From the NCBI GenBank assembly GCA_012840485.1, contig DULG01000026.1, forward strand, positions 44,652 through 108,651: 64,000 nt of DNA, written 5' to 3'. Source of the DNA: Clostridia bacterium. GTDB taxonomy: Bacteria; Bacillota; Thermoanaerobacteria; Thermoanaerobacterales; Thermoanaerobacteraceae. The position numbers were made by a program, and so were the translations under genes. Of this stretch, positions 42,708 through 50,346 are shown piece after piece (the first letter of the stretch is position 1; each line of letters opens with the position of its first letter). The notes below the pieces were generated by a model. The model worked only from the letters and a program-made list of their open reading frames with translations. It made no database searches and was not told the origin of the DNA.

Positions 42708-43970
42708 ATGAGTAAAAAATTTTTAAGCATCTTTGTTTTATTGATCTTTGTATTAGCTACTGTTTTAGCTGGTTGTTCGTCCAGTAAAAATAATACCTCC
42801 AGTGCCAATGAAACAAATACACAAAAACAAGAGACAGCAAAACCAGTTACTATAAAATTAGGCATGTGGTCATCATCTCCAGCAGAAAAGAAAATAGTGG
42901 ATGACCAAATAGCTAAATTTAAAGAAAAATATCCGAATATAGATGTGCAAATTGAGACAATTGTGGGAGATTACATGCAAAAATTACAAACAGAACTGGC
43001 GTCAAATACAGCACCAGATATATTCTATCTTGACAGCATGCCGGCACCACAGCTTATGTCTTCAGGAGTTTTAGAGCCATTAGATGATTATATTAAGAAA
43101 TACAATGTGGATGTAAATGATTTCGAACCTTCTTTGCTTTCCGCTTTTAAGTGGGAAGGAAAAACTTATGGTTTGCCAAAGGATTTTAATACTTTAGCTT
43201 TGTTTTATAACAAAGACATGTTTAAAGCGGCTGGAATAAAAGAGCCTCCAAAAACATGGGAGGAATTAAGAGACGCAGCTAAAAAGTTGACAAAAGACGG
43301 TGTTAAAGGTTTGGTTTTATCAGCAGACCTTGCAAGATTTGATGCTTTTATCAATCAAAATGGCGGGTCAGTGTATAAAGATGGAAAGGTTACTTTAAAT
43401 CTTCCTCAAAATGCACAGGCACTTGATTTTTATGTAGGTCTCATCACAAAAGACAAAGTTGCTGACACACCACAAAACATGGGAGAAGGCTGGAATGGAG
43501 ATGCTTTTGCTGCTAAAAAAGCTGCAATGGCGATAGAAGGTGGATGGATGATACCCTTCCTCAAAGAAAAAGCTCCTGATTTAAACTATGGTATAGCAGA
43601 GCTTCCAGCAGGCAAGCAAAAATCTACAATGGCTTTCACTGTTGCATATGTGATGAATAAAAACAGCCAACATAAAGACGAAGCATTTAAGCTTATTGAA
43701 TTCTTAACTGGCAAAGAGGGACAGCAATTTGTCGTAGATTCAGGGCTTGCGCTTCCATCTAGAAAGTCTATGGAAGTAGGCTTTAAAGAAAAATATCCTG
43801 AAAGAGCTGCCTTTATAGATGGTGCTTCTTATGCTGTGCCATGGCAATTCGGCTTGTATGGCACAAAGGTAGTAGATGCGGCTAATAAAGCCTGTGAAGC
43901 ATTAATAATGAAGCAACTAAGTAGTGCTCAACAAGCTCTTGACAATGCACAAAAGGAAGTTGGACAATAA
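42708..43970 (+). CDS. kojE: kojibiose/alpha-glucoside ABC importer binding lipoprotein
   Basis: 420 residues. Lipoprotein signal (KKFLSIFVLLIFVLATVLAGC, lipobox LAGC), then a Ser/Asn/Gln-rich linker and a type-1 solute-binding domain: KEKYPNIDVQIETIVGDYMQKLQTELAS, TAPDIFYLDSMPAPQL, YGLPKDFNTLALFYNKDMFKAAGIKEPPKTWEEL, MAIEGGWMIPFL. The sugar-binding family is the MalE/UgpB type. ATG 42708 is better spaced behind GGGGAAAG than the GTG at 42702. A strong hairpin after the gene probably keeps its mRNA level above that of the permeases. Confidence 0.85.
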   Translation: MSKKFLSIFVLLIFVLATVLAGCSSSKNNTSSANETNTQKQETAKPVTIKLGMWSSSPAEKKIVDDQIAKFKEKYPNIDVQIETIVGDYMQKLQTELASNTAPDIFYLDSMPAPQLMSSGVLEPLDDYIKKYNVDVNDFEPSLLSAFKWEGKTYGLPKDFNTLALFYNKDMFKAAGIKEPPKTWEELRDAAKKLTKDGVKGLVLSADLARFDAFINQNGGSVYKDGKVTLNLPQNAQALDFYVGLITKDKVADTPQNMGEGWNGDAFAAKKAAMAIEGGWMIPFLKEKAPDLNYGIAELPAGKQKSTMAFTVAYVMNKNSQHKDEAFKLIEFLTGKEGQQFVVDSGLALPSRKSMEVGFKEKYPERAAFIDGASYAVPWQFGLYGTKVVDAANKACEALIMKQLSSAQQALDNAQKEVGQ

Positions 43971-43979
43971 TTGAAGTAA

Positions 43980-44009
43980 GCAGCACCTTATATTTTGGTA
44001 AGGTGCTGC
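43980..44009 (+). terminator. hairpin after kojE
   Basis: Perfect 11-bp stem GCAGCACCTTA / TAAGGTGCTGC, T-rich sequence several bases on. Likely partial terminator or 3' stabiliser between binding protein and permeases. Confidence 0.65.
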
Positions 44010-44047
44010 AATTATGATTTTTTAAGGTTGAAGGGAAGGATGTATTT

Positions 44048-44947
44048 ATGGAAGCTAAAATGACTATGAAAAAGAGGTATTTATACGAAGCTTTGTCAGG
44101 GTATGCTTTTGTGTTACCTTTTATTGCTTCAATATCTATTTTTTTGATAGGACCATTAATTTATGCTTTTATTATAAGTTTTAAAGAATTTTCTTTTTTA
44201 AATCCTGAAGCAAGCCGATGGGTTGGATTTGCAAATTATATAAAGTTATTTAGCGACCCGACATTTAAAAGGGCTCTTTTAAATACAACACTTTATTCTT
44301 TAGGAGTAGTGCCAACACAGCTAATTATTGCCTTAATACTAGCATTAATTGTAAATTCGAATATTAAAGGTAAAACATTTTTTAGAGTTGCCTATTATAT
44401 ACCAACTGTTACATCCACAGTTGCAGTTTCTGTAATATTTTTATATCTATTTAAAGCAGATGGTTTAGTTAATGTTTTGTTAGCTAAATTTGGCATACAA
44501 GGGCCTGCTTGGTTTAATGATGTAAGGTTTGCGCTTCCTTCTATCATGATGATGGCGATATGGTCTTCTGTAGGTAATTACATGGTGATTTTTCTTGCTG
44601 GATTACAGGATATACCATCAGAATTGTACGAGGCGGCGGAAGTTGATGGAGCTAATAAATTTCAAAGGTTTTTCAAAATTACCCTTCCAATGTTGAGGCC
44701 AATAGTGTTTTTTAATCTAGTAATGTCATTAATTGGTACTTTTCAGGTTTTTGACCAAGCCTATGTAGTATCGCAAGGGACTGGTGGGCCTCTTGATGCT
44801 ACAATGACAGTCGTGCTGGATATATATAGGACAGGCTTTAGAGATTTTAACATGGGTTACGCTTCAGCTATGGCTTTTGCATTATTTGTAATAATCTTGA
44901 TATTGACTCTTATACAGCGAAAGCTTTTCAAAGAAGAAACCTATTAG
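44048..44947 (+). CDS. kojF: ABC sugar importer permease 1
   Basis: 299 residues, six transmembrane helices, MalF/UgpA-like. EAA loop: ELYEAAEVDGANKFQRFFKITLPMLRP. The N-terminus FVLPFIASISIFLIGPLIYAF and the middle FRVAYYIPTVTSTVAVSVIFLYLF are typical. GAAGGGAAGGA precedes the ATG. It forms the membrane channel with KojG; the ATPase is not encoded here and is presumably a shared MsmK-like subunit, which is inference. Confidence 0.88.
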   Translation: MEAKMTMKKRYLYEALSGYAFVLPFIASISIFLIGPLIYAFIISFKEFSFLNPEASRWVGFANYIKLFSDPTFKRALLNTTLYSLGVVPTQLIIALILALIVNSNIKGKTFFRVAYYIPTVTSTVAVSVIFLYLFKADGLVNVLLAKFGIQGPAWFNDVRFALPSIMMMAIWSSVGNYMVIFLAGLQDIPSELYEAAEVDGANKFQRFFKITLPMLRPIVFFNLVMSLIGTFQVFDQAYVVSQGTGGPLDATMTVVLDIYRTGFRDFNMGYASAMAFALFVIILILTLIQRKLFKEETY

Positions 44948-44960
44948 GAGGTGGCAATAG

Positions 44961-45770
44961 ATGAAAAAGGTGTTGCGGCTTTTATTTTATATCGTTGTAG
45001 TAGGATATGCAGTAATTACACTTGGTCCTTTTATATGGTCTATAATAACATCTCTAAAACCCACCAGTGAATTAAATACTTTTGCTGTAAATATAAAACA
45101 TTTAACTTTAGATAACTATAAAATGATAATTACAAAATTTCCTTTTTTAAGGTGGTTTATAAATAGTGCTATAGTTGCAGCTATAGTGACGTTTGGCAAT
45201 ATCCTGTTTAATTCTATGGCAGGGTATGCACTTGCAAGAATAAATTTTCCTGGAAGAAATTTATTGTTTATGGTTGTGCTTGCTCTCATGATGGTACCAG
45301 GACAGGTAGTGATGGTGCCAACTTATATCCTTCTCAGCAAATTAGGCTGGGTGAACACTTACATGGGCCTTACAATTCCATTTTTGACTAGTAATTTTGG
45401 AATATTTTTAATGAGGCAATTTTTCTTATCTCTTCCCAAAGAGTTAGAAGAAGCAGCTACAATTGACGGTTTGTCACGATTTGGGATTTTCTTTAAAATA
45501 GTTTTGCCTTTGTCTAAACCTGCTCTTGCAACTCAATTCATTTTTATGTTTACTGGCAATTGGAATAGTTTCTTGTGGCCTAGCCTCTTGACATCCAGTG
45601 ATGATATGTATACACTGCCGGTAGGACTTAATTCCTTTTACGGCCAATACTATCAATTTTGGAACCAGGTAATGGCAGGAGCTATACTTTTGACGTTACC
45701 TACTATATTGATATTCTTAATATTCCAGAGATATTTTGTAAAAGGAATATCTACGACGGGCTTAAAATAA
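44961..45770 (+). CDS. kojG: ABC sugar importer permease 2
   Basis: 269 residues, six helices, MalG/UgpE-like. The EAA loop is LPKELEEAATIDGLSRFGIFFKIVLPLSKPAL. LGPFIWSIITSLKP at the N-terminus and FNSMAGYALARINFPGRN are family marks. AGGAGGTGG precedes the ATG, 13 bp after kojF. No ATPase gene follows. Confidence 0.9.
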   Translation: MKKVLRLLFYIVVVGYAVITLGPFIWSIITSLKPTSELNTFAVNIKHLTLDNYKMIITKFPFLRWFINSAIVAAIVTFGNILFNSMAGYALARINFPGRNLLFMVVLALMMVPGQVVMVPTYILLSKLGWVNTYMGLTIPFLTSNFGIFLMRQFFLSLPKELEEAATIDGLSRFGIFFKIVLPLSKPALATQFIFMFTGNWNSFLWPSLLTSSDDMYTLPVGLNSFYGQYYQFWNQVMAGAILLTLPTILIFLIFQRYFVKGISTTGLK

Positions 45771-45791
45771 GCTTAACTGAGGAGGAATAAA

Positions 45792-46439
45792 ATGGCAAGG
45801 TATCAAGGAGTGATTTTTGATTTAGATGGTGTTATTACAGATACTGCAAGATACCACTATTTAGCATGGAAAAAACTTGCTGATGAGTTAGGGATATATT
45901 TTGATGAAGTTATCAACGAGAGATTAAAAGGTGTAAGCCGCCTACAGTCTTTAGAGATAATTTTAGAAAAAAGTGATAAAAAATATTCTCAAGAAGAAAA
46001 AGAATATTATGCAAATAAGAAGAATGAGTACTATAAAGAGATGATAAAGAGAATTACACCTGAGGATTTATTGCCTGGAGTGGAGAGATTCATTGAAGAG
46101 CTTAAAAAACGAGGTATTAAAATAGCAATTGCATCTGTCAGCAAAAATGCTTTTACTGTAGTTGAAAATTTAAAAATAAGAGATCAGTTTGACTATATAG
46201 TGGATGCAAATGAAATTAAGCATGGAAAACCTGACCCTGAGATATTTTTAAATGCAGCGAAGCATCTTGGGATTCCCCCGGAGAAGTGCATTGGAATAGA
46301 AGATTCGGCTGCGGGAATTGCTGCAATAAAAAAAGCAGGAATGTTTGCAGTAGGAGTGGGCAATCCTGAAACAGTAAAAGAAGCAGACTTAATTTTAAAG
46401 GATTTAAGTGAAGCAGATAAAATATTAGAATTGCTGTAG
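45792..46439 (+). CDS. kojH: beta-phosphoglucomutase
   Basis: 215 residues. It converts the beta-glucose 1-phosphate made by the phosphorylases to glucose 6-phosphate. HAD fold: GVIFDLDGVITDTARYH (nucleophile Asp 10 and general acid/base Asp 12 by count), the cap-domain RLKGVSRLQSLE, then IAIASVSKNA (Ser), KHGKPDPEIFLNAAKHLG, and IEDSAAGIAAIKKAGM. Closest to the PgmB-type. GAGGAGG precedes the ATG. It closes the koj operon and would serve kojP and treP. Confidence 0.93.
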   Translation: MARYQGVIFDLDGVITDTARYHYLAWKKLADELGIYFDEVINERLKGVSRLQSLEIILEKSDKKYSQEEKEYYANKKNEYYKEMIKRITPEDLLPGVERFIEELKKRGIKIAIASVSKNAFTVVENLKIRDQFDYIVDANEIKHGKPDPEIFLNAAKHLGIPPEKCIGIEDSAAGIAAIKKAGMFAVGVGNPETVKEADLILKDLSEADKILELL

Positions 46440-46448
46440 TGTGGAAAT

Positions 46449-46476
46449 ATTCCCCTGTGTTTTGGGGAATAATTTT
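46449..46476 (+). terminator. terminator of the koj operon
   Basis: Perfect stem ATTCCCC / GGGGAAT with an 8-nt loop, followed by AATTTTTAT. Confidence 0.8.
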
Positions 46477-46488
46477 TATAAAAAACTC

Positions 46489-46517
46489 TTGCATTTTTAA
46501 AAGAATCGTAATATAAT
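46489..46517 (+). promoter_or_regulatory. promoter of LacI regulator 2
   Basis: TTGCAT (46489-46494), 17-bp spacer, TATAAT (46512-46517); the operator starts 4 bp downstream. Confidence 0.7.
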
Positions 46518-46520
46518 ATA

Positions 46521-46538
46521 ACTGTAAGCGGTTACAGT
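46521..46538. promoter_or_regulatory. LacI-family operator 2a
   Basis: ACTGTAAGCGGTTACAGT, an 18-bp palindrome just past the -10 box of the regulator gene. It shares TGTAAGCG-TTACA with the site at 47596, and differs clearly from operator 1. Confidence 0.75.
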
Positions 46539-46560
46539 AAATTAAGAAAAGGGTGTCAAA

Positions 46561-47574
46561 ATGGCGACAATAGACGATGTAGCAAAATTAGCAGGTGTTT
46601 CTATTGCAACTGTTTCGAGAGTTTTTAATAATAGCCCTTTAGTAAGTGAAAAAGCAAGGCAAAAAGTTTTAAAAGCTGCAGAAGAGCTGGGATATAAACC
46701 CAGTATGCCTGCCAGAAGCCTAGCGATGAAAAAGACAAACACTATAGGGCTAATTGTGCCTGATATATCAAACCCTTACTATGCGGAAGTAGTAAGAGGC
46801 ATTGAAGATGTCTGCAATATTTATAAATACAATATTACTTTGTGCAATGCAGACAATAAAAGAGAAAAAGAATTTCAATATATAGAAATGCTAAAAAATC
46901 GGTGGGTTGATGGAATAATATTTCACTGTGACTATTTTTCTGAAGAGCATTATGAAGTCTTTAAAAATGACAATATAAAGGTGGTACTTGCAGGAAGAAC
47001 AACAAAGTTTGATGTGCCTTATGTAGGGATTGATAATTTTAAAGCGGCTTATGATGCAGTGAATTATTTGATATCATTAGGCCACAAGAGGATTGGAATT
47101 ATTCATGGCCCTCTTGATGACATGAAAGAGACAATAGATAGCGTAGACAGGCTAAAAGGGTATAAGCAAGCTCTTATTGATAATGGCTTACCAATTTATG
47201 ATAAATTTATTAAAGAAGCAAATTTTAAGTATAAAGGCGGATATAATGCGGCGATGGAAATGCTAAAAGGCGAAATGAGACCTACTGCTATTTTTGCGAT
47301 AAGTGATATTATGGCAATGGGAGCAATAAATGCGGTGTTTGACAGTGGACTTTCATGTCCTGAAGATATTTCTGTGATGGGCTTTGATAATATTGACTTG
47401 TCAGAAGCAACAAGGCCTTCTCTCACTACTGTATCACAGCCTATGTATGAAATAGGGGCTGTTGCAGCTAGAATGCTTATAAAAATGTTAAATGGGGAAG
47501 AAATTGATGATTATCAAATAATTTTAAAACACAAAATTGTGGTAAGAAATTCTTGTATATCTCCAAAAGATTAA
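46561..47574 (+). CDS. LacI-family regulator of the trehalose phosphorylase unit
   Basis: 337 residues. HTH ATIDDVAKLAGVSIATVSRVFNNSPLVSEKARQKV, hinge ARSLAMKKTNTIGLIVPDISNPYYAEVVRG, ligand domain with KRIGIIHGPLDDMKETIDSVDRLKGY, FAISDIMAMGAINAVFDSG, SVMGFDNIDLSEATRPSLTTVSQPM. Operator copies before its own gene and at 47596 before treP imply autoregulation and treP repression. Effector is probably trehalose or a derived sugar (inference). Confidence 0.9.
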   Translation: MATIDDVAKLAGVSIATVSRVFNNSPLVSEKARQKVLKAAEELGYKPSMPARSLAMKKTNTIGLIVPDISNPYYAEVVRGIEDVCNIYKYNITLCNADNKREKEFQYIEMLKNRWVDGIIFHCDYFSEEHYEVFKNDNIKVVLAGRTTKFDVPYVGIDNFKAAYDAVNYLISLGHKRIGIIHGPLDDMKETIDSVDRLKGYKQALIDNGLPIYDKFIKEANFKYKGGYNAAMEMLKGEMRPTAIFAISDIMAMGAINAVFDSGLSCPEDISVMGFDNIDLSEATRPSLTTVSQPMYEIGAVAARMLIKMLNGEEIDDYQIILKHKIVVRNSCISPKD

Positions 47575-47595
47575 ATTTTGTTTTATTTTTTAAAT

Positions 47596-47609
47596 TGTAA
47601 GCGCTTACA
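47596..47609. promoter_or_regulatory. LacI-family operator 2b (treP unit)
   Basis: Perfect palindrome TGTAAGCGCTTACA 22 bp after the regulator stop. It controls whatever transcript runs through the remnant gene into treP. Confidence 0.75.
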
Positions 47610-47684
47610 GTTTTAAATTATGAAAAGCGCAGTGAAGATTTTAAGCTTAGGAAAGGAGAATATGGCATGTAGGTTGAAGAATAG

Positions 47685-47885
47685 CAAAAGCCATATTTTG
47701 AAGCTATAAATGAAGCGTTAAAACACGCAGAACCAAGGCCAAACCTTGTATACTGGGCTGATGTAGATAAGGCTATAAATGGAGCACTAAGAGAGATAAT
47801 CTTTGAAGACAAACCTATTAAACCTACTCTTGATAAATACCACAACATGATAGAAGAAGCTAAGAAAGCTGCAGAAAGCAAGTAA
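47685..47885 (+). pseudogene. C-terminal remnant of an ABC sugar-binding protein
   Basis: An open stretch of 66 codons without start reads QKPYFEAINEALKHAEPRPN, then VDKAINGALREIIF and YHNMIEEAKKAAESK before TAA. This is the conserved end of a MalE/UgpB-type binding protein (the PRPxYxxW... helix region). Upstream in the same frame there are stops, and a ribosome binding site at 47652-47658 leads only to a 15-codon frame. It looks like what is left of a second (trehalose) importer deleted between regulator and treP. Confidence 0.82.
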
Positions 47886-47898
47886 ATGTTTTAATTGG

Positions 47899-47936
47899 TT
47901 TTAGTCGAAAACGACTTTGTTTCCGACTAAAATTTT
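47899..47936 (+). terminator. hairpin with T run before treP
   Basis: Perfect 9-bp stem TTTTAGTCG / CGACTAAAA with a 16-nt loop, then TTTT. It would end transcripts of the remnant region and leave treP in need of its own start or of readthrough. Confidence 0.6.
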
Positions 47937-47962
47937 GAATAAAGTAAGAGTGGAGGATGGAT

Positions 47963-50305
47963 ATGGCCAACAAAACGAAGAAACCAATTTACCCTTTTGA
48001 AGATTGGGTTATAAGAGAGACGCAGTTTAGTATAGACACTAACTACAGAAATGAAACTATTTTTGCTTTAGCAAATGGATATATTGGAATGAGAGGAACT
48101 TTTGAAGAAGGATATTCAGGGCCTAAAAATACCTCTTTTAATGGGACGTATATCAATGGATTTTATGAAATACACGATATAGTTTACCCTGAAGGGGGAT
48201 ATGGTTTTGCAAAAATAGGGCAGACGATGTTAAATGTGGCTGATAGTAAAATAATAAAATTATATGTAGATGGGGAAAAGTTTGATTTGTTACAAGGGAA
48301 AATCCTCTTTTATGAGAGAGTACTTGACATGAAGAAAGGTTTTGTAGAAAGAAAAGTAAAATGGGAATCCCCTACAGGAAAAATTTTAGAGGTAAAAATA
48401 AAGAGAATTGTATCATTAAATAGACAACATTTAGCGGCGATTTCTTTTACTGTGGAACCTGTAAATTTTACCGGAAAAATTAGATTTGTTTCCGCTATTG
48501 ACGGAAATGTTTCAAATATAAATGATAGTGAAGATGTAAGAGTAGGGTCAAATTTAAAAGGAAAGGTTTTAAAGACTATAGATAAAAGTGTAGAGGGTTT
48601 AAAAGGGTGGATTGTTCAAAAGACGCAAAAGAGCAATTTCTCCTATGTTTGCGCGATAGACAATGTATTAGTGGGAGATAGTAAATATGAAGTTTCAAAT
48701 AGTTTAGAAGAAGATGGAGTAAAAGTAATTGTAGATCTAGAGGCTGAAAAAGGCACCTCATACACATTGAATAAATTTATTTCCTATTACACTTCAAAGG
48801 ATTTTGATGAAAATAAATTAGTTGTTCTTGCTTTAGAAGAAATAGAAAAAGCCAAAAATGACGGCTTTGAAACGATAGAAAAAGAGCAGGAAGAATTTTT
48901 GAATTCTTTTTGGAAAGATGCTGATGTAATCATAGAAGGAGATAAAGCTCTGCAGCAAGGCATACGCTTTAATGAATTTCATCTACTTCAATCTGTCGGA
49001 AGAGATGGAAAGACAAATATTGCAGCAAAAGGGCTGACTGGAGAAGGTTATGAAGGCCATTATTTTTGGGATTCTGATATCTATATAATGCCTTTCTTTC
49101 TTTATACAAAGCCTGAAATTGCAAAAGCTTTGGTAATGTACAGGTATAATCTTTTGGATGCAGCAAGATCCAGGGCAAAGGAATTAGGTCACAAAGGAGC
49201 TTTGTATCCTTGGAGAACGATAGATGGTCCTGAATGTTCTGCTTACTTTCCAGCTGGTACGGCACAGTATCACATAAATGCTGATATAGTTTATGCTTTG
49301 AAAAGATATGTAGAAGCGACGGATGACGTGGATTTTCTTTATGACTATGGCTGTGAAATAGTGTTTGAGACAGCAAGGTTTTGGGAAGATTTAGGGGCGT
49401 ATATTCCTCTTAAAGACAATAAATTTTGCATAAACTGTGTAACTGGTCCAGATGAGTACACTGCATTGGTTGATAATAACGCTTATACCAATTATATGGC
49501 AAAGATGAATTTGGAATACGCTTATGATATTGCAAATAAAATGAAAAGAGAAGTGCCTGAGAAATACCAAAAAATTGCTTCTAAGTTAAATCTAAAAGAT
49601 CAAGAAATTAATGGGTGGAAAAAAGCTGCTGACAATATGTACCTTCCTTATTCAAAAGAACTTGATATTATACCACAGGATGACAGTTTTTTGTATAAAG
49701 AAAGGATAACAGTGGATGAAATACCACAAGATCAATTTCCACTTTTATTGCACTGGCATTACCTAAATATTTACAGATATCAAATATGCAAACAGCCTGA
49801 TGTGTTGCTTTTGATGTTTTTACAGAGAGAAAAATTTACTAAAGATGAACTTAAAAAGAATTACGATTATTATGAACCTATTACCACTCACGACTCCTCC
49901 TTGTCGCCAGCTATATTTAGCATACTAGCCAATGAAATAGGATATACTGACAAAGCTTATAAATACTTTATGATGACTGCAAGAATGGATTTGGATGACT
50001 ACAATGACAATGTTAAGGACGGAATTCACGCTGCTTCTATGGCAGGGACATGGAGCGCAGTTGTGAATGGTTTTGGTGGAATGAGGGTTTATACAAATGA
50101 ACTGCATTTTGAGCCGAGATTGCCAAAAGAATGGAATTTGCTCTCTTTTAATGTGAGATACAAAGGGAGAAAAATAAATGTCAAATTAACCAAAGAAAAT
50201 GTTGTGTTTGCATTATTAGAAGGAGAGCCTATAGAAATCTACTGCTTTGACGAAAAAATTTTACTTGAAAAAGGAGAAAATAAAGTAGAAAGTCGCAATA
50301 ATTAA
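47963..50305 (+). CDS. treP: alpha,alpha-trehalose phosphorylase (GH65)
   Basis: 780 residues from the chosen start. GH65, splitting trehalose with phosphate to beta-glucose 1-phosphate and glucose. NGYIGMRGTFEEGYSG, GEGYEGHYFWDSDIYIMPFFLY, the general acid Glu in CVTGPDEYTALVDNNAYTNYM near 505, HASMAGTWSAVVNGFGGMRV. It is clearly distinct from KojP (for example ECSAYFPAGTAQYHINADI, where KojP has a different loop). The specificity is inferred from the known T. brockii locus; nigerose or maltose phosphorylase cannot be ruled out by eye. ATG 47963 is better spaced from GGAGG than ATG 47957. Confidence 0.85.
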   Translation: MANKTKKPIYPFEDWVIRETQFSIDTNYRNETIFALANGYIGMRGTFEEGYSGPKNTSFNGTYINGFYEIHDIVYPEGGYGFAKIGQTMLNVADSKIIKLYVDGEKFDLLQGKILFYERVLDMKKGFVERKVKWESPTGKILEVKIKRIVSLNRQHLAAISFTVEPVNFTGKIRFVSAIDGNVSNINDSEDVRVGSNLKGKVLKTIDKSVEGLKGWIVQKTQKSNFSYVCAIDNVLVGDSKYEVSNSLEEDGVKVIVDLEAEKGTSYTLNKFISYYTSKDFDENKLVVLALEEIEKAKNDGFETIEKEQEEFLNSFWKDADVIIEGDKALQQGIRFNEFHLLQSVGRDGKTNIAAKGLTGEGYEGHYFWDSDIYIMPFFLYTKPEIAKALVMYRYNLLDAARSRAKELGHKGALYPWRTIDGPECSAYFPAGTAQYHINADIVYALKRYVEATDDVDFLYDYGCEIVFETARFWEDLGAYIPLKDNKFCINCVTGPDEYTALVDNNAYTNYMAKMNLEYAYDIANKMKREVPEKYQKIASKLNLKDQEINGWKKAADNMYLPYSKELDIIPQDDSFLYKERITVDEIPQDQFPLLLHWHYLNIYRYQICKQPDVLLLMFLQREKFTKDELKKNYDYYEPITTHDSSLSPAIFSILANEIGYTDKAYKYFMMTARMDLDDYNDNVKDGIHAASMAGTWSAVVNGFGGMRVYTNELHFEPRLPKEWNLLSFNVRYKGRKINVKLTKENVVFALLEGEPIEIYCFDEKILLEKGENKVESRNN

Positions 50306-50340
50306 AGAAGTATGGAGCCAATCGGCACCATACTTCTTTA
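50304..50340. terminator. bidirectional terminator
   Basis: Perfect 12-bp stem AAAGAAGTATGG / CCATACTTCTTT between treP and the convergent protease gene, with A/T-rich flanks on both sides. Confidence 0.85.
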
Positions 50341-50346
50341 ATTATT

